Source: CAKSIW01 sp045576435 (GTDB taxonomy: Bacteria; Bacillota; Clostridia; Monoglobales; Monoglobaceae). From it: 11,767 nt of DNA. Within the stretch, counting starts at the first letter, position 1, and the number at the start of each line of letters is the position of its first letter. The DNA is taken from positions 1 to 11,767 of the forward strand of contig JAZNGL010000079.1 of assembly GCA_045576435.1 (NCBI GenBank). Reading direction: 5' to 3'. Positions 1 to 7,060 of this stretch are shown here, piece after piece. A program made the position numbers and the translations under genes. Under the pieces are notes generated by a model that was not told the origin of the DNA, ran no database searches, and saw only the letters and a program-made list of their open reading frames with translations.

Positions 1-76
1 AAACTTGAATATGAATTTTTATTAATTTAATTAAAAATTCTATATTAATCAAATAAATAATTGGAGCAAACAACAA

Positions 77-526
77 ATGAGCAATCTCAAGAAAGTTGAA
101 ATTTTTACCGATGGTGCATGTAGTGGAAATCCCGGTCCGGGCGGATATGGGGTTATACTTAAATACGGCACAAACAAAAAAGAACTTTCAGGCGGTGAAG
201 CTAAAACAACCAATAATCGTATGGAGCTAACTGCAGCTATTATTGGTTTAGAGGCGCTCAAGGAGCCTTGTCATGTCACTTTATATAGTGATTCAAAATA
301 TTTGGTTGACGCTATTCAAAAAGGTTGGGCAGTGAAATGGCGTGCAAATAATTGGATGCGCACAAAGAAAGATGCAGCTCTCAATCCGGACCTCTGGGAA
401 AAGCTTTTAACTCTTCTTGATATACACGAGGTTGAATTTGTTTGGGTGAAAGGTCATGCCGGACATCCCGAAAATGAACGTTGCGACCATTTGGCAGTCG
501 AGCAATCGACACGTTTTAATAAATAG
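77..526 (+). CDS. rnhA: Ribonuclease HI
   Basis: Cytoplasmic endonuclease that cuts the RNA strand of RNA:DNA hybrids (R-loops, primer remnants). The 149-residue product matches the usual length of bacterial RNase HI and has the whole fold. The metal-binding carboxylates are visible: D12 in TDGACSGNPGPGG, E50 in NNRMEL, D72 in YSDSKY and D137 in ERCDHLA. The catalytic-loop His is H127 in VKGHAGHPEN. The basic/Trp-rich handle segment (KGWAVKWRANNW, about 82-93) is present, as in the E. coli type and unlike handle-less forms. The ATG at 77 follows GGAG (63-66) with a 10-nt gap. It is the first of six co-directional genes; the 76 nt upstream are very AT-rich with no promoter I would defend. Identification is firm. 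Confidence 0.96.
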   Translation: MSNLKKVEIFTDGACSGNPGPGGYGVILKYGTNKKELSGGEAKTTNNRMELTAAIIGLEALKEPCHVTLYSDSKYLVDAIQKGWAVKWRANNWMRTKKDAALNPDLWEKLLTLLDIHEVEFVWVKGHAGHPENERCDHLAVEQSTRFNK

Positions 527-642
527 TTCATTGTTGCAAAAATTATTAATATTTAATGCGGAGATATCTACTTTTCATAGATTATATGCGCTCATATTCA
601 GTGAGCACACTTCACTCCGGTATTGTAAAGGTAGGTTTTAAT

Positions 643-1827
643 ATGGAAGAAAAACGAATTTATGTTGACCATTCAGCGACAACCCCTATAAAAAAAGAGG
701 TTCTCGATGCAATGTTGCCATACTTTTCCGAAAATTTTGGTAATGCATCAACAATTTATGCTGAAGGCCGCGAAACAAAAAAGGTGGTTAACGCTGCCAG
801 GGAAAAAGTTGCAAAAGCACTTGGCGCTGATGCCAATGAAATTTTTTTCACAGGCTCGGGCACAGAAGCAGATAACTGGGCAATCCGTGCTATTGCCCGT
901 GCTTATAAAGAAAAAGGCAATCACATAATCACATCCGCGGTTGAACATCATGCTGTTCTCCACACTTGTATGGATTTAGAAAAAGAAGGCTATGAGGTTA
1001 CCTATTTGCCAGTTGATGAATTTGGCATGGTTTCACCAGAATCTGTTCAGGATGCTATCACCGATAAAACTATCTTAATTTCAATCATGACTGCAAATAA
1101 TGAAATCGGTACAATAATGCCTATTGCAGAAATCGGAAAAATTGCGAAAGAAAACAATGTTCTTTTTCACACCGATGCTGTTCAGGCAATTGGAATGCTT
1201 GATATCAACGTTAATAAAATGAATATCGATTTGTTGTCACTCACAGGACACAAATTTTATGGTCCAAAAGGTTCAGGGGCTCTGTTTGTTCGCAAAGGTA
1301 TTAAAATTACACCTTTCATAACAGGTGGTGCTCAGGAACGAAGCAAACGAGCAGGAACAGAAAATGTTCCCGCAATAGTTGGCCTCGGACGTGCGATTGA
1401 GCTTGCAACAACAGATATTGACAGTCACACAAAAAAATTAAAAGAATTGCGTGACAAATATATAAGCCGCGTCTTAAACGAAATTCCTTATTCAAGATTA
1501 AACGGTCATCCAACTGAGAGGCTCGCAAGCAATGCAAACATTTCATTTGAATTCATTGAAGGTGAATCGCTCCTTCTTATGCTTGATATGAAAGGAATTT
1601 CGGCATCAAGCGGAAGTGCCTGCACTTCAGGCTCACTTGACCCGTCACATGTTCTTCTTGCGATTGGTTTGAAACATGAAATTGCTCATGGTTCACTCAG
1701 AGTTACCTTTGGTGAAAGCAACACAATTGAAGATGTTGACTCAATCGTTGACGCTCTCGTTGATATTGTGGCAAGGCTTCGTGAAATGTCACCTCTTTAT
1801 GAAGAAGTTAAAAAGGGCTTAAGATAA
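643..1827 (+). CDS. nifS: Cysteine desulfurase (NifS/IscS class I)
   Basis: PLP enzyme that removes sulfur from L-cysteine as an enzyme-bound persulfide and passes it to acceptors; here NifU and MnmA, encoded just downstream, are the likely partners. I place the start at ATG 643 (394 residues), preceded by AAAGG (627-631). The frame stays open back to an ATG at 556, but those 29 residues have no family similarity and no convincing SD. Seen: N-terminal VDHSATTP (8-15), EHHA with the PLP-stacking His (101-104), HTDAVQ (176-181), the PLP lysine K204 in TGHKFYGPKG, and the catalytic cysteine C327 in SSGSACTSGSLDPSHVL. The long loop after C327 marks class I. The nitrogen-fixation name is historical: no other nif genes are present, so a housekeeping Fe-S/thiolation role is inferred. 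iscS is an equally fair label. Confidence 0.95.
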   Translation: MEEKRIYVDHSATTPIKKEVLDAMLPYFSENFGNASTIYAEGRETKKVVNAAREKVAKALGADANEIFFTGSGTEADNWAIRAIARAYKEKGNHIITSAVEHHAVLHTCMDLEKEGYEVTYLPVDEFGMVSPESVQDAITDKTILISIMTANNEIGTIMPIAEIGKIAKENNVLFHTDAVQAIGMLDINVNKMNIDLLSLTGHKFYGPKGSGALFVRKGIKITPFITGGAQERSKRAGTENVPAIVGLGRAIELATTDIDSHTKKLKELRDKYISRVLNEIPYSRLNGHPTERLASNANISFEFIEGESLLLMLDMKGISASSGSACTSGSLDPSHVLLAIGLKHEIAHGSLRVTFGESNTIEDVDSIVDALVDIVARLREMSPLYEEVKKGLR

Positions 1828-1856
1828 ATAAGTTATTTAAGAAAGGATAAATTTTT

Positions 1857-2303
1857 ATGTATAGTGAAAAGGTTATGGACCACTTCTCAAATCCGAGAAA
1901 CGTTGGTGAAATAGATAATGCAAATGCTGTTGGTCAGGTTGGAAATCCTAAATGCGGCGATATTATGAAAATCTATATGCAAATCAATGATGAAACAAAA
2001 GTCATTGAGGATGTAAAATTTAAAACATTTGGATGCGGTGCCGCAGTTGCCACATCCAGTATGGCAACCGAAATGGTTAAAGGAAAAACAATTGATGAAG
2101 CTTTGGCAATAACAAATGTTGCTGTTGCAGAAGCGCTTGATGGTCTTCCTCCTGTTAAAATGCATTGTTCGAACTTAGCCCAGGAAGCTATTCATTCAGC
2201 AATTGCCGACTATTATAATCGAAAGGGTATTGACCCAACAGGAATAGTTGGTTGCAATGGTGATTGTTCTTGCTGTCACCACGACCATTCTGTTCAGGAA
2301 TAA
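1857..2303 (+). CDS. nifU: NifU/IscU-type Fe-S cluster scaffold protein
   Basis: Scaffold on which [2Fe-2S]/[4Fe-4S] clusters are assembled with sulfur from the adjacent cysteine desulfurase and then handed to apoproteins. The three conserved cluster cysteines are present: C33 in GNPKCGD, C60 in FGCGAA and C104 in KMHCSNLAQEAI, with the exchange-promoting D35. The 148-residue length fits a stand-alone N-terminal NifU/IscU domain; the C-terminal Nfu domain of full NifU is absent. The last 16 residues are unusually Cys/His-rich (C133, C137, C139, C140, H141, H142, H144), suggesting an extra metal or sulfur site. The SD GAAAGGA (1841-1847) lies 9 nt before the ATG. The gene starts 29 nt after nifS, so they are surely co-transcribed. 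SufU is an alternative, but the KMHCSNLA motif and absence of suf genes favour the NifU/IscU type. Confidence 0.94.
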   Translation: MYSEKVMDHFSNPRNVGEIDNANAVGQVGNPKCGDIMKIYMQINDETKVIEDVKFKTFGCGAAVATSSMATEMVKGKTIDEALAITNVAVAEALDGLPPVKMHCSNLAQEAIHSAIADYYNRKGIDPTGIVGCNGDCSCCHHDHSVQE

Positions 2304-2318
2304 TTTATTTGAAAGGAC

Positions 2319-2350
2319 AAAAGACTGACTATCCTCTGGTCAGTCTTTTT
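2319..2350 (+). terminator. Perfect hairpin between nifU and mnmA (terminator/attenuator or SD-positioning stem)
   Basis: AAAAGACTGAC (2319-2329) pairs perfectly with GTCAGTCTTTT (2339-2349) around a 9-nt loop, and the right arm runs into five Ts. That is the shape of a modest intrinsic terminator after nifU. It stops 10 nt before the mnmA ATG, leaving no room for a promoter, so mnmA must be read through it or from inside nifU. The only SD-like sequence for mnmA, GAAAGGA (2311-2317), is on the far side of the stem. Confidence 0.7.
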
Positions 2351-2360
2351 AAAAATAATT

Positions 2361-3455
2361 ATGAACACAAAAAACAAAAAGGTATTTATAGGAATGTCAG
2401 GCGGAGTCGATAGCAGCGTTGCCGCTGCCCTTCTTCTGGAGCAAAGCTATGAGGTTGAAGGAATCACCATGCGCCTTTGGGATGGAGAAAAATCACTTTC
2501 CTCAACAGAGAATCCTTGTTGTTCACTTTCTGCCGCAAACGATGCCGCTTTGGTATGCGAAAAGCTTGGCGTCAAGCACCATATCGTTGATTTCAGAAAA
2601 GCTTTTGAAGAAGATGTTATTAAATATTTTATGAACGAGTATAAAAATGGCAGAACACCAAATCCTTGTATTATGTGCAACAAATTCTTAAAATTTGATG
2701 CAATGCTAAAGTTTGCAGAAGAGCATGGAGCTGACTATATTGCAACAGGCCACTATGCAAAAATAGAGCAGGATATATCAACCAGCCGCTATTTGCTCAA
2801 GAAATCCAATTCTGTTACAAAGGACCAGACATACGCACTATATTCTCTCACACAGAATCAACTATCAAAAATTCTCATGCCTCTTGGAGCACTTGGGGGC
2901 AAAGACGAAACCCGTGCCATTGCTGAAAAACTTAATTTAATAACTTCTAAAAAACCGGATAGCATGGAAATCTGCTTTATTCCCGATAATGATTATGCTT
3001 CATTCATAAAGCGCCACGATAACTTCAATAACTTGGAAGGCAATTTTGTGGATATTCATGGAAATATTTTAGGAAAGCACAAAGGAATTATTCACTATAC
3101 AATCGGTCAACGTAAAGGCTTGGGTATGACTTTTGGAAAACCTATGTTCGTTTTGAGCATAAATGCCGCAACAAACGAAATTGTTCTTGGTGAAAAAGGC
3201 ACGGAATTTTCGAAAGAACTAATAGCCGAAAACCTTAATTTTATTCCTTTTGATAATCTCAGCGAGCCTATCATAGTTAATGCAAAGGTCAGATATAGCG
3301 CAAAAGAAGCCTCTGCCACCGTTTTTCCGCTCGAAAATAATTTGGCAAAGGTTGTGTTCGATTTGCCCCAGCGCGCAATAACTCCGGGACAAGCCGTAGT
3401 TTTTTATGCGCCGGACGATAGCACTGTAATCGGTGGCGGAATAATCAAATCTTAA
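2361..3455 (+). CDS. mnmA: tRNA-specific 2-thiouridylase MnmA
   Basis: ATP-dependent enzyme that adenylates and thiolates U34 of tRNA-Lys, -Glu and -Gln to give the 2-thio part of mnm5s2U, using persulfide sulfur from a cysteine desulfurase. The 364-residue protein is of normal family length. Seen: PP-loop SGGVDSS (13-19), first catalytic cysteine C103 in NPCIMCNKFLKF, ATGHYA (128-133), KDQTYALYSL (154-163), and the second catalytic cysteine C205 in SMEICFIP (E. coli C102 and C199 equivalents), then IGQRKGLG (248-255) and a C-terminal beta-barrel. The next Met is inside the PP-loop region, so ATG 2361 is needed. No SD lies within 40 nt except across a hairpin; a CTG at 2325, 7 nt after GAAAGGA, would add 12 residues but is a weak candidate. 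Position after nifS-nifU supports a sulfur relay. Confidence 0.96.
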   Translation: MNTKNKKVFIGMSGGVDSSVAAALLLEQSYEVEGITMRLWDGEKSLSSTENPCCSLSAANDAALVCEKLGVKHHIVDFRKAFEEDVIKYFMNEYKNGRTPNPCIMCNKFLKFDAMLKFAEEHGADYIATGHYAKIEQDISTSRYLLKKSNSVTKDQTYALYSLTQNQLSKILMPLGALGGKDETRAIAEKLNLITSKKPDSMEICFIPDNDYASFIKRHDNFNNLEGNFVDIHGNILGKHKGIIHYTIGQRKGLGMTFGKPMFVLSINAATNEIVLGEKGTEFSKELIAENLNFIPFDNLSEPIIVNAKVRYSAKEASATVFPLENNLAKVVFDLPQRAITPGQAVVFYAPDDSTVIGGGIIKS

Positions 3456-3471
3456 AAAGGAGCGTTTGATT

Positions 3472-5838
3472 TTGAACTTTATTGATATACGAAAAAGAAT
3501 AATAGAAAATGAATATAAAAACCTTAATAATAAACAGTTTGAAGCTGTCACAGCAACCGAGGGTCCGCTTTTGGTTATTGCCGGTGCGGGCTCTGGCAAA
3601 ACAACTGTTATTATACATAAAATTGCACATCTTATGACTTATGGCAAGGCATATACCGACACCCAAATCCCCGAAGGATTATCTCCTGAGGAGATTGAAA
3701 TTCTCGATTGGTATTCAAAAGGTGAAATTGATGAGCTTCCGCCATATCTTCTTGACTTTCTCACAGTAGAGCCTGTCAAGCCTTATAATATTATGGCAAT
3801 AACCTTCACAAACAAGGCCGCAGCAGAACTAAAATCAAGGCTCACCGCAAAGCTCGGCACACTTGGTGATGATGTTTGGGCATCCACCTTTCACTCTTCA
3901 TGTGTCAAATTTTTGCGTCGCGATATTGATAGACTGGGCTATGACAAAAGCTTTGCCATTTTTGATACAGCAGACCAACAAACCGTCATTAAAGAGTGCC
4001 TCAAGGAGCTGAATCTTGATTCAAAACAATATGCCCCCAAAGCTCTTTCTGCCGCTATCAGTCAAGCAAAAAATGAGTTGGTATATCCCGAGGACTATTC
4101 AGCCATCTTTAAATCAGATTTCTATAAGTCTGTTGTCGCTAAAGTCTATAGTCTATATCAAAGCAAACTGAAAAAATATAACGCTCTTGATTTTGATGAC
4201 CTCATAATGTGCACAGTTAAACTGTTTGAAGAAAATCCCGATGTTTTAGAGCATTATCGAAATAAATTTAAATATATTCTTGTTGACGAATATCAGGACA
4301 CCAACCATGCCCAATATCGTCTTGTCAGTCTGCTTGCATCAAAGCATAAAAACTTATGTGTTGTTGGGGACGACGACCAGAGTATATATAAATTCCGTGG
4401 TGCCGATATTTCAAACATCCTTGGTTTTGAGGATGAATTTGAAAATGCCCGTGTTATAAAGCTTGAGGAGAACTATCGTTCAACTCAAAACATCCTCAAC
4501 GCCGCAAATAATGTCATCAGCAATAATACCGGCAGAAAACAAAAAAAACTATGGACGCAAAATAACGAAGGCGACCTTATCAGCATGTTTAAAGGCAAAA
4601 ACGAACACGAAGAAGCCTATTTTATCAGCAAAAAAATTGAAGATTTACATTCAAATGGCGAAAACTATAATGATTTTGTCATACTTTATAGGATGAATGC
4701 ACAATCTCGTGTAATTGAGGATTCCTTGCTACGCTCCGCTATTCCTTATCGTGTTCTTGGCGGGCTCCGCTTTTATGATCGCAAGGAAATCAAAGATTTA
4801 ACATCTTATCTTCGTTTAATTCAAAATTCAAGTGATAATGTGGCATTCAGGCGCATTGTCAACGAGCCTAAAAGAGGTATTGGTGACACAACCATCGAAA
4901 AAATATTAGCTCTTGCAGATGCAACCGGAACAAGCGCTTTTGATATATGCAAAAACATTACAAGTTATCCGGAGCTTGCCCGAAGTTCCACAAAGATAAA
5001 CGCCTTTGTTGAAATAATTAACGACCTCGAGGCAAAGAAAAACACATCAAACGACCTTGAGTCATTTGTAAAAGAAGTTATTGAATGTTCAGGGCTCATG
5101 AGTTCTTTAATTGCAGAAAAAACCATCGAAAGCCAAACAAGGATTGAAAATTTAAATGAATTTTTATCCATGGTTCAGGAAACAGTTAAGGAATCTCCCG
5201 AAACAACTCTTGACGATCTACTCGAAAACATTTCGCTTGTTGCAGATATTGATAACTACGACGAGGCACAAGAAACTGTTGTATTAATGACGCTTCATAG
5301 CGCTAAAGGTCTTGAATTTAAAAATGTCTTTTTAATAGGTATGGAAGAGGGCATTTTCCCTGGAGTTCGCTCTTTGGGTGCACTTGATGATATGGAAGAA
5401 GAACGTCGTCTTTGCTATGTTGGTATAACGCGAGCAAAACAACGTCTGTTCCTGACGCACACGGAATGCAGAACGCTGTTCGGGACAACAAAATATAATA
5501 TCATGTCCCGTTTTTTAAAGGAAATCCCAACAGAACTTATATTTGATGAAACTCCAAAACCGCAGAATAGCTTTGCAGGATTTGAATTTTCATCGCCTCA
5601 AAAACCAGTTATGGATAAATCAACATTCATGTCAAGTTCTGCTCCAAAAGTAAAAACAGCAGATGATAAACAAATCGCAGATTTTAACATTGGCGACCGC
5701 GTTATGCACAGAAAATTTGGTGAGGGAACAGTTCTTGAAGCAAAGGCAATTGGTGCGGATATGTTCCTTAAGGTCAAATTCGAGAGTGTTGGAGAAAAAA
5801 ATCTTATGGCAGCTTATGTCAAATTAGAAAAGCTTTGA
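3472..5838 (+). CDS. pcrA: ATP-dependent DNA helicase PcrA (UvrD/Rep, SF1A)
   Basis: 3'-5' DNA translocase/helicase of repair, plasmid replication and clearing of RNA polymerase and RecA from DNA. I choose TTG 3472 (788 residues) because AAAAAGGAG (3454-3462) is then 9 nt away; the in-frame TTG at 3466 would be only 3 nt from it. Motifs in order: Q-motif NNKQFEAV (19-26), Walker A AGAGSGKTT (37-45), TFTNKAA (111-117), motif II VDEYQDT (271-277), motif III GDDDQSIYKFRG (299-310), LEENYRST (331-338), motif V TLHSAKGLEF (607-616), motif VI YVGITRAKQR (649-658). Residues about 738-788 form the Tudor-like tail (GDRVMHRKFGEGTV) that contacts RNA polymerase in PcrA/UvrD. An insert of about 42 residues (roughly 58-102, acidic, containing PEGLSPEE) separates motifs I and Ia compared with Geobacillus PcrA. 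It starts 16 nt after the mnmA stop, in the same operon. Confidence 0.95.
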   Translation: MNFIDIRKRIIENEYKNLNNKQFEAVTATEGPLLVIAGAGSGKTTVIIHKIAHLMTYGKAYTDTQIPEGLSPEEIEILDWYSKGEIDELPPYLLDFLTVEPVKPYNIMAITFTNKAAAELKSRLTAKLGTLGDDVWASTFHSSCVKFLRRDIDRLGYDKSFAIFDTADQQTVIKECLKELNLDSKQYAPKALSAAISQAKNELVYPEDYSAIFKSDFYKSVVAKVYSLYQSKLKKYNALDFDDLIMCTVKLFEENPDVLEHYRNKFKYILVDEYQDTNHAQYRLVSLLASKHKNLCVVGDDDQSIYKFRGADISNILGFEDEFENARVIKLEENYRSTQNILNAANNVISNNTGRKQKKLWTQNNEGDLISMFKGKNEHEEAYFISKKIEDLHSNGENYNDFVILYRMNAQSRVIEDSLLRSAIPYRVLGGLRFYDRKEIKDLTSYLRLIQNSSDNVAFRRIVNEPKRGIGDTTIEKILALADATGTSAFDICKNITSYPELARSSTKINAFVEIINDLEAKKNTSNDLESFVKEVIECSGLMSSLIAEKTIESQTRIENLNEFLSMVQETVKESPETTLDDLLENISLVADIDNYDEAQETVVLMTLHSAKGLEFKNVFLIGMEEGIFPGVRSLGALDDMEEERRLCYVGITRAKQRLFLTHTECRTLFGTTKYNIMSRFLKEIPTELIFDETPKPQNSFAGFEFSSPQKPVMDKSTFMSSSAPKVKTADDKQIADFNIGDRVMHRKFGEGTVLEAKAIGADMFLKVKFESVGEKNLMAAYVKLEKL

Positions 5839-5854
5839 TGAAATGAGGGATTTT

Positions 5855-6598
5855 ATGTATAACGATTTTGCAGCAGTATATGACAAGCTACAAGATATCA
5901 ACTACAATGATTTTATTGACTATTATGAAAAGATTTTTAAGCGTTTTGGGAAAACTGCATCGCTGGTTTTAGACCTTGCTTGTGGAACGGGAAACATCAC
6001 GATTCCAATGTCAAAGCGTGGCTACGATATGATTGGCATTGACCTCTCCTGTGAGATGTTGAACATCGCAAGAGAAAAGGCCGCTAACGAAGATGCAGAT
6101 ATTCTGTTTTTAAACCAGGATATGACCGAATTTGAGCTTTATGGCACGGTTGATGCTATTGTTTGCGCCCTTGATGGTATTAACTATCTCACTGAAGACG
6201 ATGATTTAAAAAAACTTTTTTCCCTCGTTAACAACTATCTTAATCCCGGCGGAATAATGATTTTTGACATAAATAGCGAATATAAGCTTCGAAACATTTT
6301 AGGGAACAACACCTTTGTTTATGAAGATGATGACATCTATTATGTTTGGAGCAATACATATTCCGACGAAAGTCGCATTTGCGAATTTGAACTGAATTTT
6401 TTTGAACCACAAGAAGATGGAAGCTATGTCCGTTTTGACGAATTTCAGGAAGAACGTGCATATTCTCCAAAGGAAATAATTGCCGCAGCAGAAGCCTCAG
6501 GGCTAATGGTTGAGGGTTTCTACAAACCCTTTACTTTTACGACAGCAAGCGACACTGATGAGAGAATTTTTTTTGTTATTTCCAAAAAAATGGGTTGA
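5855..6598 (+). CDS. Class I SAM-dependent methyltransferase, substrate unknown
   Basis: Rossmann-fold methyltransferase of 247 residues. The N-terminus MYNDFAAVYDKL is typical of a common Bacillota family. Motif I is DLACGTGN (40-47), followed by the ribose-binding acidic end of strand 2 in GIDLSCEM (61-68) and NQDM (87-90) for the adenine region. A post-motif NPGGIMIFDIN (130-140) supplies strand 5. The C-terminal part (about 145-247) holds a beta-rich insert (YYVWSNTY, ICEFELNFFE) likely to form the substrate side, but nothing reveals whether that is a small molecule, protein or RNA. I set the start at ATG 5855 because GAGGGA (5845-5850) lies just before it; the earlier in-frame ATG at 5843 overlaps that SD and has none of its own. 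It begins 16 nt after pcrA and is probably translated from the same message. Confidence 0.85.
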   Translation: MYNDFAAVYDKLQDINYNDFIDYYEKIFKRFGKTASLVLDLACGTGNITIPMSKRGYDMIGIDLSCEMLNIAREKAANEDADILFLNQDMTEFELYGTVDAIVCALDGINYLTEDDDLKKLFSLVNNYLNPGGIMIFDINSEYKLRNILGNNTFVYEDDDIYYVWSNTYSDESRICEFELNFFEPQEDGSYVRFDEFQEERAYSPKEIIAAAEASGLMVEGFYKPFTFTTASDTDERIFFVISKKMG

Positions 6599-6623
6599 CA
6601 TATTTTAACTGTCGTGATATACT
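6595..6623 (+). promoter_or_regulatory. Sigma-A promoter of the cold-shock gene
   Basis: Perfect -35 TTGACA (6595-6600), 17-nt spacer and -10 TATACT (6618-6623). The -35 box overlaps the methyltransferase stop codon TGA (6596-6598). Transcription should start near 6630, giving a leader of about 130 nt before the csp ATG. Confidence 0.88.
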
Positions 6624-6629
6624 TAGCAA

Positions 6630-6758
6630 GTAGTCAAATTTTATTTGACGGAATTTGAACATTGGCTCTTTTGATGCTGATTTTAGTTCCCGACCTTGTT
6701 CAGCCCACGAATATAGGTTAGACTTAATATTTTTTGTGGGCAGAAAGGCTATGGAGTT
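6630..6758 (+). promoter_or_regulatory. Structured 5' leader of the cold-shock gene
   Basis: Predicted untranslated leader between the promoter and the csp ATG. At its 5' end GTCAAAT (6633-6639) pairs with ATTTGAC (6643-6649), or TCAAATT (6634-6640) can instead pair with AATTTGA (6652-6658), so two hairpins are mutually exclusive. Downstream GCCCACGAA (6703-6711) pairs with TTTGTGGGC (6733-6741, one G-U), placing the SD GAAAGG (6743-6748) just outside that stem. Long foldable leaders are known for cspA-type genes, where they switch with temperature; that role here is inferred. It matches no riboswitch I recognise. Confidence 0.55.
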
Positions 6759-6959
6759 ATGCAAAAAGGTAAGGTAAAATGGTTTAACGCTGAAAAAGGT
6801 TTTGGTTTTATTGAAAGTGAAAGCGGAACAGATGTTTTCGTTCATTTTTCAGCTATTACCATGGATGGCTACAAGACCTTAGAAGAAGGCGCAGAAGTTG
6901 AATTTGAGGTTGTCGAGGGTGCTAAAGGACCGCAGGCTGCAAATGTTACGCGTGTGTAA
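6759..6959 (+). CDS. csp: Cold-shock domain protein (CspA family)
   Basis: A 66-residue single-domain, OB-fold nucleic-acid chaperone that binds single-stranded RNA/DNA and melts mRNA secondary structure, classically at low temperature or as a growth-phase RNA chaperone. Both RNA-binding motifs are intact: RNP1 KGFGFI (13-18) and RNP2 VFVHF (26-30), with the N-terminal GKVKWFN (4-10) that supplies surface aromatics. The length is exactly that of the family. The SD GAAAGG (6743-6748) is 10 nt from the ATG; a closer GGAG (6753-6756) is too near to serve. It is a monocistronic unit with its own near-consensus promoter, long leader and a strong terminator, consistent with high and regulated expression. 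Confidence 0.96.
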   Translation: MQKGKVKWFNAEKGFGFIESESGTDVFVHFSAITMDGYKTLEEGAEVEFEVVEGAKGPQAANVTRV

Positions 6960-6995
6960 TCCTTAAATATATTGCGATAAACACAATAAGACTTG

Positions 6996-7028
6996 AAAAT
7001 CGGCTCATAATATGGGTCGATTTTTTTC
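6996..7028 (+). terminator. Intrinsic terminator after csp
   Basis: AAAATCGGCTCAT (6996-7008) pairs with ATGGGTCGATTTT (7012-7024), two G-U pairs included, around a 3-nt loop and runs into a T tract ending about 7027. It lies 36 nt after the csp stop and only 32 nt before hslO, where no separate promoter is evident, so some read-through may feed hslO. Confidence 0.85.
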
Positions 7029-7060
7029 TAATAATCATAGCTTTAAAGGAGAAAATAAAA

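Noticed and set aside
13..40. GAATTTTTA/TAAAAATTC inverted repeat upstream of rnhA
   Set aside because: Pure A/T low complexity at the window edge; could be chance, and no terminator or operator can be assigned without the preceding gene.
556..642. 29-residue N-terminal extension of the cysteine desulfurase from an upstream ATG
   Set aside because: No family similarity and no convincing SD before 556, whereas ATG 643 has AAAGG upstream and gives the usual N-terminus.
3466..3471. TTG at 3466 as the pcrA start
   Set aside because: Only 3 nt from the SD AAAAAGGAG; TTG 3472 has a proper 9-nt spacing.
3219..3666. Longer minus-strand open frames over mnmA and pcrA
   Set aside because: Antisense to clearly coding, conserved genes; no recognisable domains or start signals.
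6630..6758. csp leader considered as 6S RNA or a known riboswitch
   Set aside because: The 5' and 3' ends do not form the long closing stem of 6S RNA, and I recognise no riboswitch aptamer core.
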